A DNA stretch of 64,000 nucleotides from Panulirus ornatus. Lineage: Eukaryota > Arthropoda > Malacostraca > Decapoda > Palinuridae. Below are positions 37,709 through 49,989 of this stretch, in pieces. The stretch is from NCBI RefSeq assembly GCF_036320965.1, contig NC_092250.1:10877600-10941599 (forward strand), given 5' to 3'. Position 1 is the first letter of the stretch; each line of letters opens with the position of its first letter. Under the pieces are notes generated by a model that searched no databases, had not been told where the DNA came from, and saw only the letters and a list, made by a program, of their open reading frames with translations. Both the position numbers and the translations under genes were made by a program.

Positions 37709-40506
37709 ATATTGTATATTTATTATACTTAATCGCTGTTTCCCGCGTCAGCGAGGTAGCGCCAGGAAAAGACAAAAATGGACACAATCGCTCACACTCA
37801 GTCTCTAGCTGCCATGTATAATGCAACGAAACCACAGCTCCACTTCCACATCCACGCCCCACGGACCTTTTTCCAAGCTTTACCCCAGACGCTTCACATG
37901 CCCTGGTTAAGGCCGTTGAAAGCACCTCGACCCACCCTGGTGTACCACATCTTTCCACTTCACTCTATTCCTTGTATGTCCTTCACCCTCCTGCATGTTC
38001 AGGCCCCGATCACTCAAATTCTTTTTCACTCCACCACACCACCTCCAATTTAGTCTCCAACTTCTCCTCATTCCCTCCACCTCTGAGACATATATCCTCT
38101 TTGTCAATCTTTCCTCACTCGTTCTCTCTATAGGTTCAAACCATTTCAGCACACCCTCTTTTGCTCTCTCAACCACACTCTTTTTATTACCACACACCTC
38201 TTTTACCCTTTCATTACTTACTCGATCAAACCACCTCACACCACATATTATCCTGAAAAATTTCATTTCCAACACCCACCCTGCTCCGTACAACCCTATC
38301 TATGGCTCACGCCTCGCAACCATATAACATTGTTGGAACTACTATTCCATCAATCATATCCATTTTTGCTCTCCGAATATCCCATCCTGTGACGCACTTC
38401 AGCTTTCATGGTTTTATCCGCTGCTGAGTACACTCCCAAATATCTAAAAAAACACTTCACTTCCTCCATTTTATCTCCATTCAAACTCGCCTCCCAATCA
38501 ACTTGTCCCTCAACAGCACTGGACCTAATAACCTTGCTCTTATTCACATTTACTCTCAACTTTCTCCTTTCCCACACTTTACCAAACTCAGTCACCAACC
38601 TTTGCAGTTTCTCACTCGAATCAGCCACCAGCGCTGGATCATCAGCGAACAACAATTGACTCAATTCCTAAGATCCACAAGAGACTGCATACTTGCCTCT
38701 CTCTCCAAAACTCTTGCATTTACGTCCATAACCAACCCATCCATAAACAAGTTAAACAACTATTGAGACCACGCACCCCTGCCGCAAACCGACATTCACA
38801 AGGAACCAATCACTCTCCTCTTTTCCCACTTGTACACATGCCTTATATCCTTAGTAAAAACTTTTCACTGCTTATAGGAACTTACCACCCACACCATATC
38901 CTCTTAAAACCTTTCACAAAGCATCTCCATCAACCCTATCATATGCCTTCTCCAGATCCATAAATGCTACATGCAAACCCATCTGTTTTTCTAATTATTT
39001 CTCACATACGTTCTTCAAAGCAAAAGCCTAATCCACACGTCCTCTGCCACTTTTGAAACCACACTGCTTTTCCCCACTCTGATGCTCTGTACATGCCTTT
39101 ACCCTCACAATCAATACCCTCCCATATAATTTCCCAGAAATACTCGAGACCTTTGTAGTTTGAACACTCTCCTTTATCCCTTTTGCTTTCGTACAATGGC
39201 ACTATACATTCATCCCGCCAATCCTCAGGCACTTCACTATGATCCATACATACACTGAATATCCTTATCAGTCAATCAACAACACAGTCACTCCTTTTTT
39301 CATAAATTCCACTGCAATAACATCCAAATCCGCCGCATTGCTATCTTTCATCTTCCAAAAAGCTTTCACTATATCTTCTGTGTTTACGAAACCATTCTCC
39401 CTGACCCTCTCACTTCGCACACCAGCCCTACCAAAACACCCTACATTTGTCACATTTGACAAACCTTCAAAACAGTCACTCCATCTCCCTCGCACTTCAT
39501 CACTACTGGCCATTACCTCCCCATTTGTCACTTCACCGATGTTCCCATTTGTTCTCTTGTCTTACGCACATTACTTACGTCCTTCCAAAACATCTTTTTA
39601 ATCTTTTTAATCCTCTTTCACTAAAAACCTTACTTCTTCATCCCACAACTCACTACCCTTTCTCATCTCCCCACCTCCCACCTTTTCCCTGCCGCGTGCA
39701 TCTTTTGCGCAAGCCATTACTGCTTTCCCAAATACATCCCATTCCTCACCTACTCCCCCTCACGTCATTTGCTCTCACCTTTTGCCTTTCTACACTCAAT
39801 CTTTCCTGGTACTTCCTTGCACAAGTCTCCTTTCCAAGCTCACTTACTTTCACTTCACCCCAATATTCTCTCTTCTTGTCTCTAAACCTTTACAAATCTT
39901 CACCTTCGTCTCCACAAGATATTGATCAGACATCACTCCAGCTGCCTCTCTCAGCATATTGACATCCAACAGACTGTCTATACTCGCTTATCAATTGATA
40001 CGTAATCCAATAAGGCCCTTTGACCATTTCTCCTACTCACATACGTATACATATGTATGCCTCGCATTCCAAACCAGGTATTCCCAATCATCAGTCTTTA
40101 TTCAGCACACAAATCCACAATCTCTTCACCATTTCCATTAACAACACTGAACACCCCATGTACACCAATTTAGCTGCCACATTACTCGCCTTCGCATTTA
40201 AATCATCCATCACTATAACACGTTCTCGTGCATCAAAGCTGCTTACACACTCACTCAGCTGCTCCCAAAACACTTGCCTCTCATGACCTTTCTTCTCATG
40301 ACCAGGTGCATAGGCTCCAATAATCACCCATCTCTCTCCATCCACTTTCAGTTTTACCCACATCAATCTATAATTTACTTTCTTACACTCCATCACATAC
40401 TCCCAGCACTCCTGCTTCAGTAGTGCTACTCCAGTCCCCCGCTCCTGCTCCCTTCAGTCCCCTTCAACGACACGCGACGAATATGTAGGAAGTATTCTTT
40501 CTCCTT

Positions 40507-40509
<3 letters not shown>
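37706..40509 (-). mobile_element. RTE-like LINE copy 10, nearly full length, diverged
   Basis: Minus-strand copy from a hairpin-terminated 3' end (37,734-37,761; ends directly after the inner-type hairpin, as in copy 7) through C-terminus, RT, linker and part of the endonuclease (about 40,091-40,430). It then jumps at about 40,436 to the 5' leader (GTGTCGT-type and GAAAGGAG words), ending at (TA)n. The leader-endonuclease junction skips the start of the endonuclease. Many stops and small indels. Confidence 0.85.
37900..40432 (-). pseudogene. LINE endonuclease-RT polyprotein, heavily disrupted
   Basis: Endonuclease pieces GAYAPGHEKKGHERQ and VIVMDDLNAKASN (Asp-Asp-Leu-Asn in place of Gly-Asp-Leu-Asn) at 40,396-40,091 are followed by linker, RT (FADDPALVADSS near 38,640) and C-terminus (FDRVSNERVKEVCGN). 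At least six frame breaks. The YLGV block carries an extra triplet. No activity is expected. Confidence 0.8.

Positions 40510-40584
<75 letters not shown>
40510..40584. repeat. (TA)n microsatellite
   Basis: Flanks the 5' ends of two oppositely oriented LINE copies (10 and 11). Confidence 0.97.
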
Positions 40585-40586
<2 letters not shown>

Positions 40587-40905
40587 TTCAAAGAGGATGT
40601 ATATGTCAGAGGTTGAGGGAAGAGGTAGAAGCGAGAGACCAAATTGGAGGTGGAAGGATAGAGTGAAATAGATTTTGAGCGATCGGGGCCTGAACATACA
40701 GGAGGATGAAATGCGTGCAAGGAATAGAGTGGATTGGAAAGATGTGGTATACCGGGGTCGACGTGCAGTCAATAGATTGAACCAGGGCATGTGAAGCGTC
40801 TGGGGTAAACCATGGAAAAGTCTGTGGGGCCTGAATGTGCAAAGGGAGCCGTGGTTTCGGTACATTACACATGACAGTTGGAGACTGAGTGTGAGCGTAG
40901 GTGTA
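40585..40905 (+). mobile_element. RTE-like LINE copy 11, C-terminal and 3' UTR fragment
   Basis: Starts at the RIYVSEVEG codons at (TA)n and reads through GRPNWRW, the subfamily B C-terminal extension (RGRRAVNRLNQGM) and part of the long 3' UTR, stopping before the inner hairpin. Confidence 0.85.
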
Positions 40906-40916
40906 ATTTTTTGTTA

Positions 40917-42470
40917 GTTTACTCCAGACGCTTCACATGCCTTGGTTGAATCCACTGACATCAAGTAGACCCTGCTATACCACTTCGTTCCAATTCACTC
41001 CATTCCTTGCATGCCTTTCAACCTCCTGCATGTTCTGGCCCCGATCATTCAAAATCTTTTTCACTTCACCTCCAGTTTGGTCTCCCGCTTCTCCTTGTTC
41101 CCCCTACCTCTGACACGTATATCCTCTTTGTCAATTTTTTCTTACTCATTCTCTCCAAGTGTCCAAACCTTTTCAACACACCCTCTTCTTCTTTCTCAAC
41201 CACACTCATTTTATTAAAATACATCTCTCTCACCCTTTCATTAGTTATTCGATCAAACCACCTGACACCACATATTATCCTCAAACATTTTATATCCAAC
41301 ACATCCACCCTCCGCACAACCCGGTCTATAGCTCATGTCTCGCAACCATATAACATTGTTGGAATCATCGTTCCTTCAAACATACCCATTTCTGCTCTCC
41401 GAGATAACGTTCTCGCCTTTCACACATACTTTAACGCTCCCAGAACCTTCGCTCCCTTCCCCACCCTGTGAGTTGCTTCCGCTTCTATCTAAAATACTTC
41501 ACCTCCTCCATTTTTTTCTCCACTGAAACTTACCTCCCATTTAACTTGTCCCTCAACCCTACTGAACCTAATAACTTTCCTCTTATTCACATTTACTCTC
41601 AACTTTCTTCTTTCACACACTTTAACAAACTCGGTCACCAACTTCTGCAGTTGCTCACCCGAATCAGCCACTAGCGCTGTACCATCAGCGAACAACTGAC
41701 TTACTTCCCAAGCCCTCTCATCTAGAACAGACTGCATACTTGCCCCTCTCTCCAAAACTTTTGCATCCACCTCCCTAAGTACCCCATCTATAAACAAATT
41801 AAACAAACATGGTGACATTTCGCAGGGCTGCAGCAAACCGACATTCACTAGGAACCAATCACTTTCTTCTCTTCTTACTCGTACACATGTCTTACATCCT
41901 TGGTAAAACTTTTCACTGCTTCTAGCAACCTTCCTCCCACACCATATACTCTTAAAACTTTACACAAAGCATATCTTTCCACCGTATTATATGCCTTTTC
42001 TAGATCCATGAATGTTACATTCAAATCCATCGGTTTTTTTAAGTATTTCTCACATACATTCTTTAAAGCAAACACCTAATCCACACATCCTCTACCAGTT
42101 CTGAAACCACACTGCTCTTTCCCAGTCTGAAGCTCTGTACATGCCTTCACCCTCTCAATCAATACCCTCCCATAAAATTTACCAGAAATACTCAACTAAC
42201 TTATGCCTCTGAAATATGAACACTTTGCCTTTGTATAATGGCACTATGCATACATTCCACTGATCCTCAGGCTTTTCACCATGATCCATACATACAATGA
42301 ATATCCTTACCAACCAATCAACAACACAGCCACCCCCTTTTTTTTTTTTCATAAATTCTACAGCAATACCATCCAAACCCGACTTGCCGGCTTTCATCTT
42401 CCGCAAAGCTTTCACTATCTCTGTTCACTAAACCATTCTCCCTGACCCTCTCACTTCACACACCCTATAT
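40917..42470 (-). mobile_element. RTE-like LINE copy 12, subfamily B, diverged
   Basis: Minus-strand copy, tail to tail with copy 11, lacking 3' hairpins. It covers the C-terminus, RT (a codon is missing before FADG, which replaces FADD near 41,690) and up to the RVRENGLVN region at 42,470, where the sequence becomes TATATATG. Several frameshifts (open pieces 41,317-41,066 and 41,848-41,489). Confidence 0.85.
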
Positions 42471-42827
42471 ATGTTTTGATATGAACATGCCCTGTGTGAT
42501 GCTTACCGTTCACATTCGGTGTTGCACATTCCTCTCCCAGTATTTTCACACACTCTCACTAAGTGTCAGCAAGAAGGACTTTCATGCTGTGTCCTGTCAT
42601 ATCTAACTTGGTCCCTCATGATCTCTTCATCCATTTTACTCCGGTCATACAAAACATCCAAGTATATTTCCTGTATTCATCCTTTTCATTGTCCCATCAC
42701 ATCCAAATTCTACTCAACCGTTTAAGCCATCCCTTCCCCAATATCATATGTCTCTCTGACACCCCAGGTTTGTCCTTGTCCTAACTTGTAACACCATTTC
42801 CGTTTCCGCAAAAAAAAATATTGCCCG
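42471..42827. other. Unassigned sequence
   Basis: No gene or known repeat recognised. Confidence 0.5.
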
Positions 42828-43060
42828 TTCCTGAAACAAACATATTGTCCGTTCCTGCAGCACACATACTGTCCGTTCCTGCAACACATATTGTCCGTTC
42901 CTGCAACACACATACTGTCCGTTCCTGCAACACATATTGTCCGTTCCTGCAACACACATACTGTCTGCTCCTGCAACACACGTGTTGTCCGTTCTTGCGA
43001 CACACATGTTGTCCGTTCCTACCACTCATATATTGTCCGTTCCTGCAACGAACAGGAGAG
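42828..43060 (+). repeat. Minisatellite, alternating 22- and 24-bp units
   Basis: About ten units of TGTCCGTTCCTGCAACACAT with or without an extra CA. On the minus strand the units read as Cys/Asn-Gly-Gln-Tyr peptide repeats in all frames, a by-product of the repeat. Confidence 0.92.
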
Positions 43061-43690
43061 CGCTTACACATGCCCTAGATAGGAACATTATCTCCTACCG
43101 TACTCCAATCCTTTTATCTGCACGTTCTCCTGCGCTGAACCCCTTCCGGAGTGGTCGTTATGAGTTCTTCTCCCAAAATCAGACCTCGGCAAGTCTGATC
43201 GGCAATGAGAGGGCCAGATCTTCGGCGCTACTTTATCGAGGCCCATATCCATGGAAACAGGGACGTTACTTTAACCTCCTGCCTCACTTCGGCGTTCGCC
43301 CACATCCTCCCTCCTCTAGTTTTGACTCTTACTGGAAACGCCACATTAGCAACAAGACGTTGCCAATACGAAATCCTCTCTGAAACGGCGCAGTCTATTT
43401 TCATGGCAAGAGTTAAACTAACAAACTACCTCTTTCCCCGGCGGTTACCTCGCCGACTTCAACTATTATACACAGAGCTGCTCCTGCTGCCCGCCACAAT
43501 AAATGTTGAATGATTCTACAGCCAGGACAGTCTCAAGATATACCAGTGTCTATATCAAATCTGCTATACACATTAGAAATTGCTCACATTCCACTCCCCA
43601 TGAATGGATATAAGAAAATATCTTTCACCTGGAGAGAGCAATCTAAGCAAGGCAAGACATGAGACTTCTCTCCCTTGAATATGATAATGA
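43061..43690. other. Unassigned sequence
   Basis: Overlapping plus frames (42,937-43,383 and 43,205-43,513) have no domain. Relatively GC-rich at 43,120-43,330. No gene supported. Confidence 0.45.
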
Positions 43691-45687
43691 TGGGAGGTGG
43701 GAGGTGGGTTGATTAGAAAGGGTAGTGAGTGGTGGGATGAAGAAGTAAGAGTATTAGTGAAAGAGAAGAGAGAGGCATTTGGACGATTTTTGCAGGGAAA
43801 AAATGCAGTTGAGTGGGAGACGTATAAAAGAAAGAGACAGGAGGTCAAGAGAAAGGTGCAAGAGGTGAAAAAAAGGGCAAATGAGAGTTGGGGTGAGAGA
43901 GTATCATTAAATTTTAGGGAGAATAAAAGGATGTTCTGGAAGGAGGTAAATAAAGTGCGTAAGACAAGGGAGCAAATGGGAACTTCAGTGAAGGGCGCAA
44001 ATGGGGAGGTGATAACAAGTAGTGGTGATGTGAGAAGGAGATGGAGTGAGTATTTTGAAGGTTTGTTGAATGTGTTTGATGATAGAGTGGCAGATATAGG
44101 GTGTTTTGGTCGAGGTGGTGTGCAAAGTGAGAGGGTTAGGGAAAATTATTTGGTAAACAGAGAAGAGGTAGTAAAAGCTTTGCGGAAGATGAAAGCCGGC
44201 AAGGCAGCAGGTTTGGATGGTATTGCAGTGGAATTTATTGAAAAAGGGGGTGACTGTATTGTTGACTGGTTGGTAAGATTATTTAATGTATGTATGACTC
44301 ACGGTGAGGTGCCAGAGGATTGGCGGAATGCGTGCATAGTGCCATTGTACAAAGGCAAAGGGGATAAGAGTGAGTGCTGAAATTACTGAGGTATAAGTTT
44401 GTTGAGTATTCCTGGTAAATTATATGGAAGGGTATTGATTGAGAGGGTGAAAGCATGTACAGAGCATCAGCTTGGGGAAGAGCAGTGTGGTTTCAGAAGT
44501 GGTAGAGGATGTGTGGATCAGGTGTTTGTTTTGAAGAATGTATGTGAGAAATACTTAGAAAAGCAAATGGATTTGTATGTAGCATTTATGCATTTATGGA
44601 TCTGGAGAAGGCATATGATAGAGTTGATAGAAATGCTCTGTGGAAGGTATTAAGAATATATGGTGTGGGAGGCAAGTTGTAAGAAGCAGTGAAAAGTTTT
44701 TATCGAGGATGTAAGGCATGTGTATGTGTAGGAAGAGAGGAAAGTGATTGGTTCTCAGTGAATGTACGTTTGCGGCAGGGGTGTGTGATGTCTCCATGGT
44801 TGTTTAATTTGTTTATGGATGGGGTTGTTAGGGAGGTGAATGAAAGAGTTTTGGAAAGAGGGGCAAGTATGAAGTCTGTTGGGGATGAGAGAGCTTGGGA
44901 AGTGAGTCAGTTGTTGTTCGCTGATGATACAGCGCTGGTGGCTGATTCATGTGAGAAACTGCAGAAGCTGGTGACTGAGTTTGGTAAAGTGTGTGAAAGA
45001 AGAAAGTTAAGAGTAAATGTGAATAAGACCAAGGTTATTAGGTACAGTAGGGTTGAGGGTCAAGTCAATTGGGAGGTGAGTTTGAATGGAGAAAAACTGG
45101 AGGAAGTGAAGTGTTTTAGATATCTGGGAGTGGATCTGGCAGCGGATGGAACCATGGAAGTGGAAGTGGATCATAGGGTGGGGGAGGGGGCGAAAATTCT
45201 GGGAGCCTTGAAGAATGTGTGGAAGTCGAGAACATTATCTCGGAAAGCAAAAATGAGTATGTTTGAAGGAATAGTGGTTCCAATAATGTTGTATGGGTGC
45301 GAGGCGTGGGCTATGGATAGAGTTGTGCGCAGGAGGATGGATGTGCTGGAAATGAGATGTTTGAGGACAATGTGTGGTGTGAGGTGGTTTGATCGAGTAA
45401 GTAACGTAAGGGTAAGAGAGATGTGTGGAAATAAAAAGAGCGTGGTTGAGAGAGCAGAAAAGGGTGTTTTGAAATGGTTTGGGCACATGGAGAGAATGAG
45501 TGAGGAAAGATTGACCAAGAGGATATATGTGTCGGAGGTGGAGGGAACGAGGAGAAGAGGGAGACCAAATTGGAGGTGGAAAGATGGAGTGAAAAAGATT
45601 TTGTGTGATCGGGGCCTGGACATGCAGGAGGGTGAAAGGAGGGCAAGGAATAGAGTGAATTGGAGCGATGTGGTATACCGGGGTTGA
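43691..45687 (+). pseudogene. LINE linker-RT with four disruptions
   Basis: Open 43,697-44,380, then two stops close together (CTC to CTG giving TGA, and ACAG to ACTG giving a second TGA) in [10 protein letters not shown]. An insertion duplicating CATTTATG near 44,585 shifts the frame in [14 protein letters not shown] stop lies at about 44,681. From 44,689 the last 333 codons are open and include [19 protein letters not shown] sequence and [10 protein letters not shown] (44,917-44,928). Confidence 0.85.
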
Positions 45688-45873
45688 CGTGCTGTCAGTG
45701 GATTGAATCGGGGCCTGTGAAGCGTCTGGGGTAAAAAATGGAAAGCTGTGTAGGTATGTGTATTTTGCGTGTGTGGACGTATGTATATACATGTGTATGG
45801 GGGTGGGTTGGGCCATTTCTTTCGTGTTTTTTCTTGCGCTACCTCGCAAACGCGGGAGACAGCGACAAAGCAA

Positions 45874-45881
<8 letters not shown>
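43691..45881 (+). mobile_element. RTE-like LINE copy 13, subfamily A, 5'-truncated in the linker
   Basis: Plus-strand copy from [16 protein letters not shown] through RT, the subfamily A stop at 45,685-45,687, the short 3' UTR, hairpin (45,837-45,864), an A-rich tail and (TA)n. The 5' boundary near 43,691 lies in unique sequence, not in (TA)n. Confidence 0.9.
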
Positions 45882-45961
<80 letters not shown>

Positions 45962-45981
45962 TTTTATATATATATATATAT
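45882..45981. repeat. (TA)n, poly(T), (TA)n compound repeat
   Basis: TA run 45,882-45,953, poly(T) 45,953-45,965, TA 45,966-45,981. It joins the tail of copy 13 to the head of SINE-M copy 3. Confidence 0.96.
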
Positions 45982-46220
45982 TATCCCTGGGGATAGGGGA
46001 TTAAGAATACTTCCCACGTATTCCCTGCGTGTCGTAGAAGGCGACTAAAAGGGGAGGGAGCGGGGGGCTGGAAATCCTCCCCTCTCTTTTTTTTTTTTTA
46101 ATTTTCCAAAAGAAAGAACAGAGGGGGCCAGGTGAGGATATTCCAAAAAAGGCCCAATCCTCTGTTCTTAACGCTACCTCGCTATCGCGGGAAACGGCGA
46201 ATAGTATGAAAAAAAAAAAG

Positions 46221-46222
<2 letters not shown>
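45982..46222 (+). mobile_element. LINE-derived short non-autonomous element (SINE-M), copy 3
   Basis: Plus orientation: TATCCCTGGGGATAGGGG head, GTGTCGTAGAAGGCGACTAA, poly(T)/AATTTTCC middle, AGGCCCAATCCTCTG, hairpin 46,172-46,199, poly(A), then (TA)n. Confidence 0.87.
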
Positions 46223-46284
<62 letters not shown>

Positions 46285-46363
46285 TATATTTATCATGCTT
46301 AATAGCTGTCTCCTGCGTCAGCGAGGAAGCGCAGGAAAACAGACGAAGAATAGCCCAACCACT

Positions 46364-46450
<87 letters not shown>
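46223..46450. repeat. (TA)n, hairpin fragment, (CA)n, (TA)n
   Basis: TA 46,223-46,282. A fragment of about 85 bp follows (46,283-46,367) carrying a minus-oriented LINE terminal hairpin (46,304-46,331) and the GACGAAGAATAGCCCAACC sequence that follows it in the 3' UTR. Then (CA)n 46,368-46,393 and TA 46,394-46,450. It is the smallest LINE-end scrap in the window, bounded by TA on both sides. Confidence 0.9.
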
Positions 46451-46452
<2 letters not shown>

Positions 46453-49400
46453 TATCCCTGGGGAAGGCGGAGAGAGGGGACGAGAGCGGGGGGCTGGAAA
46501 CCCTCCCCTCACTGTGTTTTAACTTTCTAAAAGGGGAAACAGAAGGAGTCACGCGGGGAGTGCTCATCCTCCTCGAAGGCTCAGATTGGGGTGTCTAAAT
46601 GTGTGTGGATGTAACCAAAATAAGAAAAAAGGAGAGATAGGTAGTATTATTTGAGGAAAGGAACCTGGATGTTTTGGCTCTGGGTGAAACGAAGCTCAAG
46701 GGTAAAGGGGAAGAGTGGTTTGGGAATGTCTTGGAAGTAAAGTCAGGGGTTAGTGAGAGGACAAGAGCAAGGAATGGAGTATCACTACTCCTGAAACAGG
46801 AGTGGTGGGAGTATGTGACAGAGTGTAAGAAAGTAAACTCTAGATTGATATGGGTAAAACTGAAAGTGGATGGAGAGAGATGTGTGATTATTGGTGCATA
46901 TGCACCTGGGCATGAGAAGAAAGATCATGAGAGGCAAGTGTTTTGGGAGCAGCTGAGTGAGTGTGTTAGTAGTTTTGATGCACGAGACTGGGTTATAGTG
47001 ATGGGTGATTTGAATGGAAAGGTGAGTAATGTGACAGTTGAGGGAATAATTGGTGTACATGGGGTATTCATTGTTGTAAATGGAAATGGTAAAGAGCTTG
47101 TAGATTTATGTGCTGAAAAAAGGACTGGTGATTAGGAATACCTGGTTTAAAAAGAGAGATATACATAAGTATACGTATGTAAGTAGGAGAGATGGCCAGA
47201 GAGCTTTATTGGGTTACGTGTTAATTGATAGGCGAGCGAAAGAGAGACTTTTGGATGTTAATGTGCTGAGAGGTGCAACTGGAGGGATGTCTGATCATTA
47301 TCTTGTGAAGGCGAAGGTGAAGATTTGTAGAGGTTTTCAGAAAAGAAGAGAGCATGTTGGGGTGAAGAGAGTGGTGAGAGTAAGTGAGCTTGGGAAGGAG
47401 ACTTGTGTGAGGAAGTACCAGGAGAGACTGAGTACAGAATGGAAAAAGGTGAGAACAAAAGACGTAAGGGGAGTGGGAGAGGAATAGAATGTATTTAGGG
47501 AGGCAGTGATGGCTTGCGCAAAAGATGTTTGTGGCATGAGAAGCGTGGGAGGTGGGCAGATTAGAAATGGTAGTAAGTGGTGGGATGAAGAAGTAAGATT
47601 ATTAGTGAAAGAGAGGAGAGAGGCATTTGGACGATTTTTGCAAGGAAAAAATGCAAATGAGTGGGAGATGTATCATAGAAAGAGGCAGGAGGTCAAGAGA
47701 AAGGTGCAAGAGGTGAAAAAGAAGGCAAATGAGAGTTGGGGTGAGAGAGTATCGTGAAATTTTAGGGAGAATGAAAGGATGTTTTGGAAGGAGGTAAATA
47801 AAGTGCGTAAGACGAGGGAACAAATGGGAACTTCAGTGAAGGGGGTTAATGGGGAGGTGATGACAAGTAATGGTGATGTGAGAAGGAGATGGAGTGAGTA
47901 TTTTGTAGGTTTGTTGAATGTGTTTGATGATAGAGTGGCAGATATGGGGTGTTTTGGTCGAAGTGGTATGCAAAGTGAGAGGGTTAGGGAAAATGATTTA
48001 GTAAACAGACAAGAGGTAGTAAAAGCTTTGCGGAAGATGAAAGCCGACAAGGCAGCGGGTTTGGATGGTATTGCAGTGGAATTTATTAAAAGAAGGGGTG
48101 ACTGTATTGTTGACTGGGTGGTAAAGTTATTTAATGTATGTATGACTCATTGTGAGGTGCCTGAGGATTGGCGGAATGCTTGCATAGTGCCATTGTACAA
48201 AGGCAAAGGGGATAAAAGTGAGTGCTCAAATTACAGAGGTATAAGTTTGTTGAGTATTCCTGGGAAATTATATGGAAGAGTATTGATTGAGAGGGTGAAG
48301 GCATGTACAGAGCATCAGATTGAGGAAAAGCAGTGTGGTTTCAGAAGTGGTAGAGGATGTGTGGATCAGGTGTTTGCTTTGAATAATGTATGTGAGAAGT
48401 ACTTAGAAAAGCAAATGGATTTGTATGTAGCATTTATGGATCTGTAGAAGGCATATGATAGAGTTGATAGAGATGCTCTGTGGAAGGTATTAAGAATATA
48501 TGGTGTGGGAGGCAAGTTGTTAGAAGCAGTGAAAAGTTTTTATCGAGGATGTATGGCATGTGTACGTGTAGGAAGAGAGGAAAGTGATTGGTTCTCAGTG
48601 AATGTAGGTTTGCGACCGGGGTGTGTGATGTGTCCATGGTTGTTTAATTTGTTTATGGATGGGGTTGTTAGGAAGGTGAATGCAAGAGTTTTGGAAAGAT
48701 GGGCAAATATGCAGTCTGTTGTGGATGAGAGAGCTTGGGAAGTAAGTCAGTTGTTGTTCGCTGATGATACAGCGCTGGTGGCTGATTCATGTGAGAAACT
48801 GCAGAGGCTGGTGACTGAGTTTGGTAAAGTGTGTGAAAGAGGAAAGCTGAGAGTAACTGTAAATAAGAGTAAGGCTATTAGGTACAGTAGGGTTGAGGGT
48901 CAAGTCAATTGGGAGGTAAGTTTGAATGGAGAAAAACTGGAGGAAGTGAAGTGTTTTAGATATCTTGGAATGGATTTGGCAGCAGATGGAACCATGGAAG
49001 CGGAAGTGAATCATAGGGTGGGGGAGGAAGCGAAAATTCTGGGACCGTTGAAGAATGCATGGAAGTCGAGCACATTTTCTCGGAAAGTAAAAATGGATAT
49101 GTTTGAAGGAACAGTGGTTCGAACAATGTTATATGGTTGCGAGGCGTGGGCTATGGATAGAGTTGTGCGGAGGAGGGAGGATGTGCTGGAAATGAGATGT
49201 TTTAGGACAATATGTCGTGTGAGGTGGTTTGATCGAGTAATTAATGATAGGGTAAGAGAGATGTGTGGTAATTAAACGAATGTGGGTGAGGGAGCAGAAG
49301 AGGGTGTTTTGAAATGGTTTGGTCACATGGAGAGAATGAGTGAGGAAAGATTGACCAAGAGGATATATGTGTCAGAGGTGGAGGGAACGAGGAGAAGTGG

Positions 49401-49975
49401 GAGACCAAATTGGAGGTGGAAAGATGGAGTGGAAAAGATTTTGAGTGATCAGGGCCTAAAAATGGAGGGTGAATGGCTTGCAAGGAATAGGGTGAATTGG
49501 AAAGATGTGGTATACCGGGGTCGATATGCTGTCAATGGATTGAACCAGTGCATGTGAAAGCGTCTCGGGTAAACCATGGAAAGTTCTGTAATGCCTGGAT
49601 GTGGAAAGGGAGTTGTGGTTTCGGTGCATTATTACATGACAGCTAGAGACTGAGTGTGAACGAATGTGGCCTTTGTTGTCTTTTCCTAGCGCTACCTCGC
49701 ACACATGTTGGGGGAGTGGGTTGTTATTTCACGTGTTGCGAGGTGGCGATGGGAATGAATAAAGGCAGACAGTATGAATTATGTACATGTGTATATATGT
49801 ATATGTCTGGGTGTGTATATATATGTATACGTTGAGATGTATAGGTATGTATATTTGCGTGTGTGGACGTGTATGTATATACATGTGTATGTGGGTGGGT
49901 TAGGCCATTCTTTCGCCTGTTTCCTTGCGCTACCTCGCTAACGCGGGAGACAGCGACAAAGCAAAATAAAATATG
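46451..49975 (+). mobile_element. RTE-like LINE copy 14, subfamily B, full length
   Basis: About 3.5 kb. It starts at the (TA)n with CGTATCCCTGGGGAAGG, has the leader (46,451-46,590), endonuclease, linker, RT, C-terminus with the subfamily B extension, and the long 3' UTR with the inner hairpin (from about 49,690) and outer hairpin (49,928-49,955). It ends in an A-rich tail and an imperfect TA stretch. It serves as the reference for the B architecture. Confidence 0.92.
46593..49557 (+). pseudogene. LINE endonuclease-RT polyprotein, full length, disrupted
   Basis: Order: endonuclease (GETKLKGKGEEWFGN, GAYAPGHEKKDHERQ, VIVMGDLNGKVSN at about 46,989-47,030, SDHYLV at 47,290-47,307), basic linker ([16 protein letters not shown]), RT ([43 protein letters not shown]) and C-terminus to RGRYAVNGLNQCM, stop at 49,557. 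Lesions: early frame break before 46,674, one-base shift near 47,115, stops at 47,487, 47,757, 48,447 and 49,275. It would nick DNA and reverse transcribe if intact; this copy cannot. Confidence 0.87.
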
Positions 49976-49989
49976 AATATATGTATACA

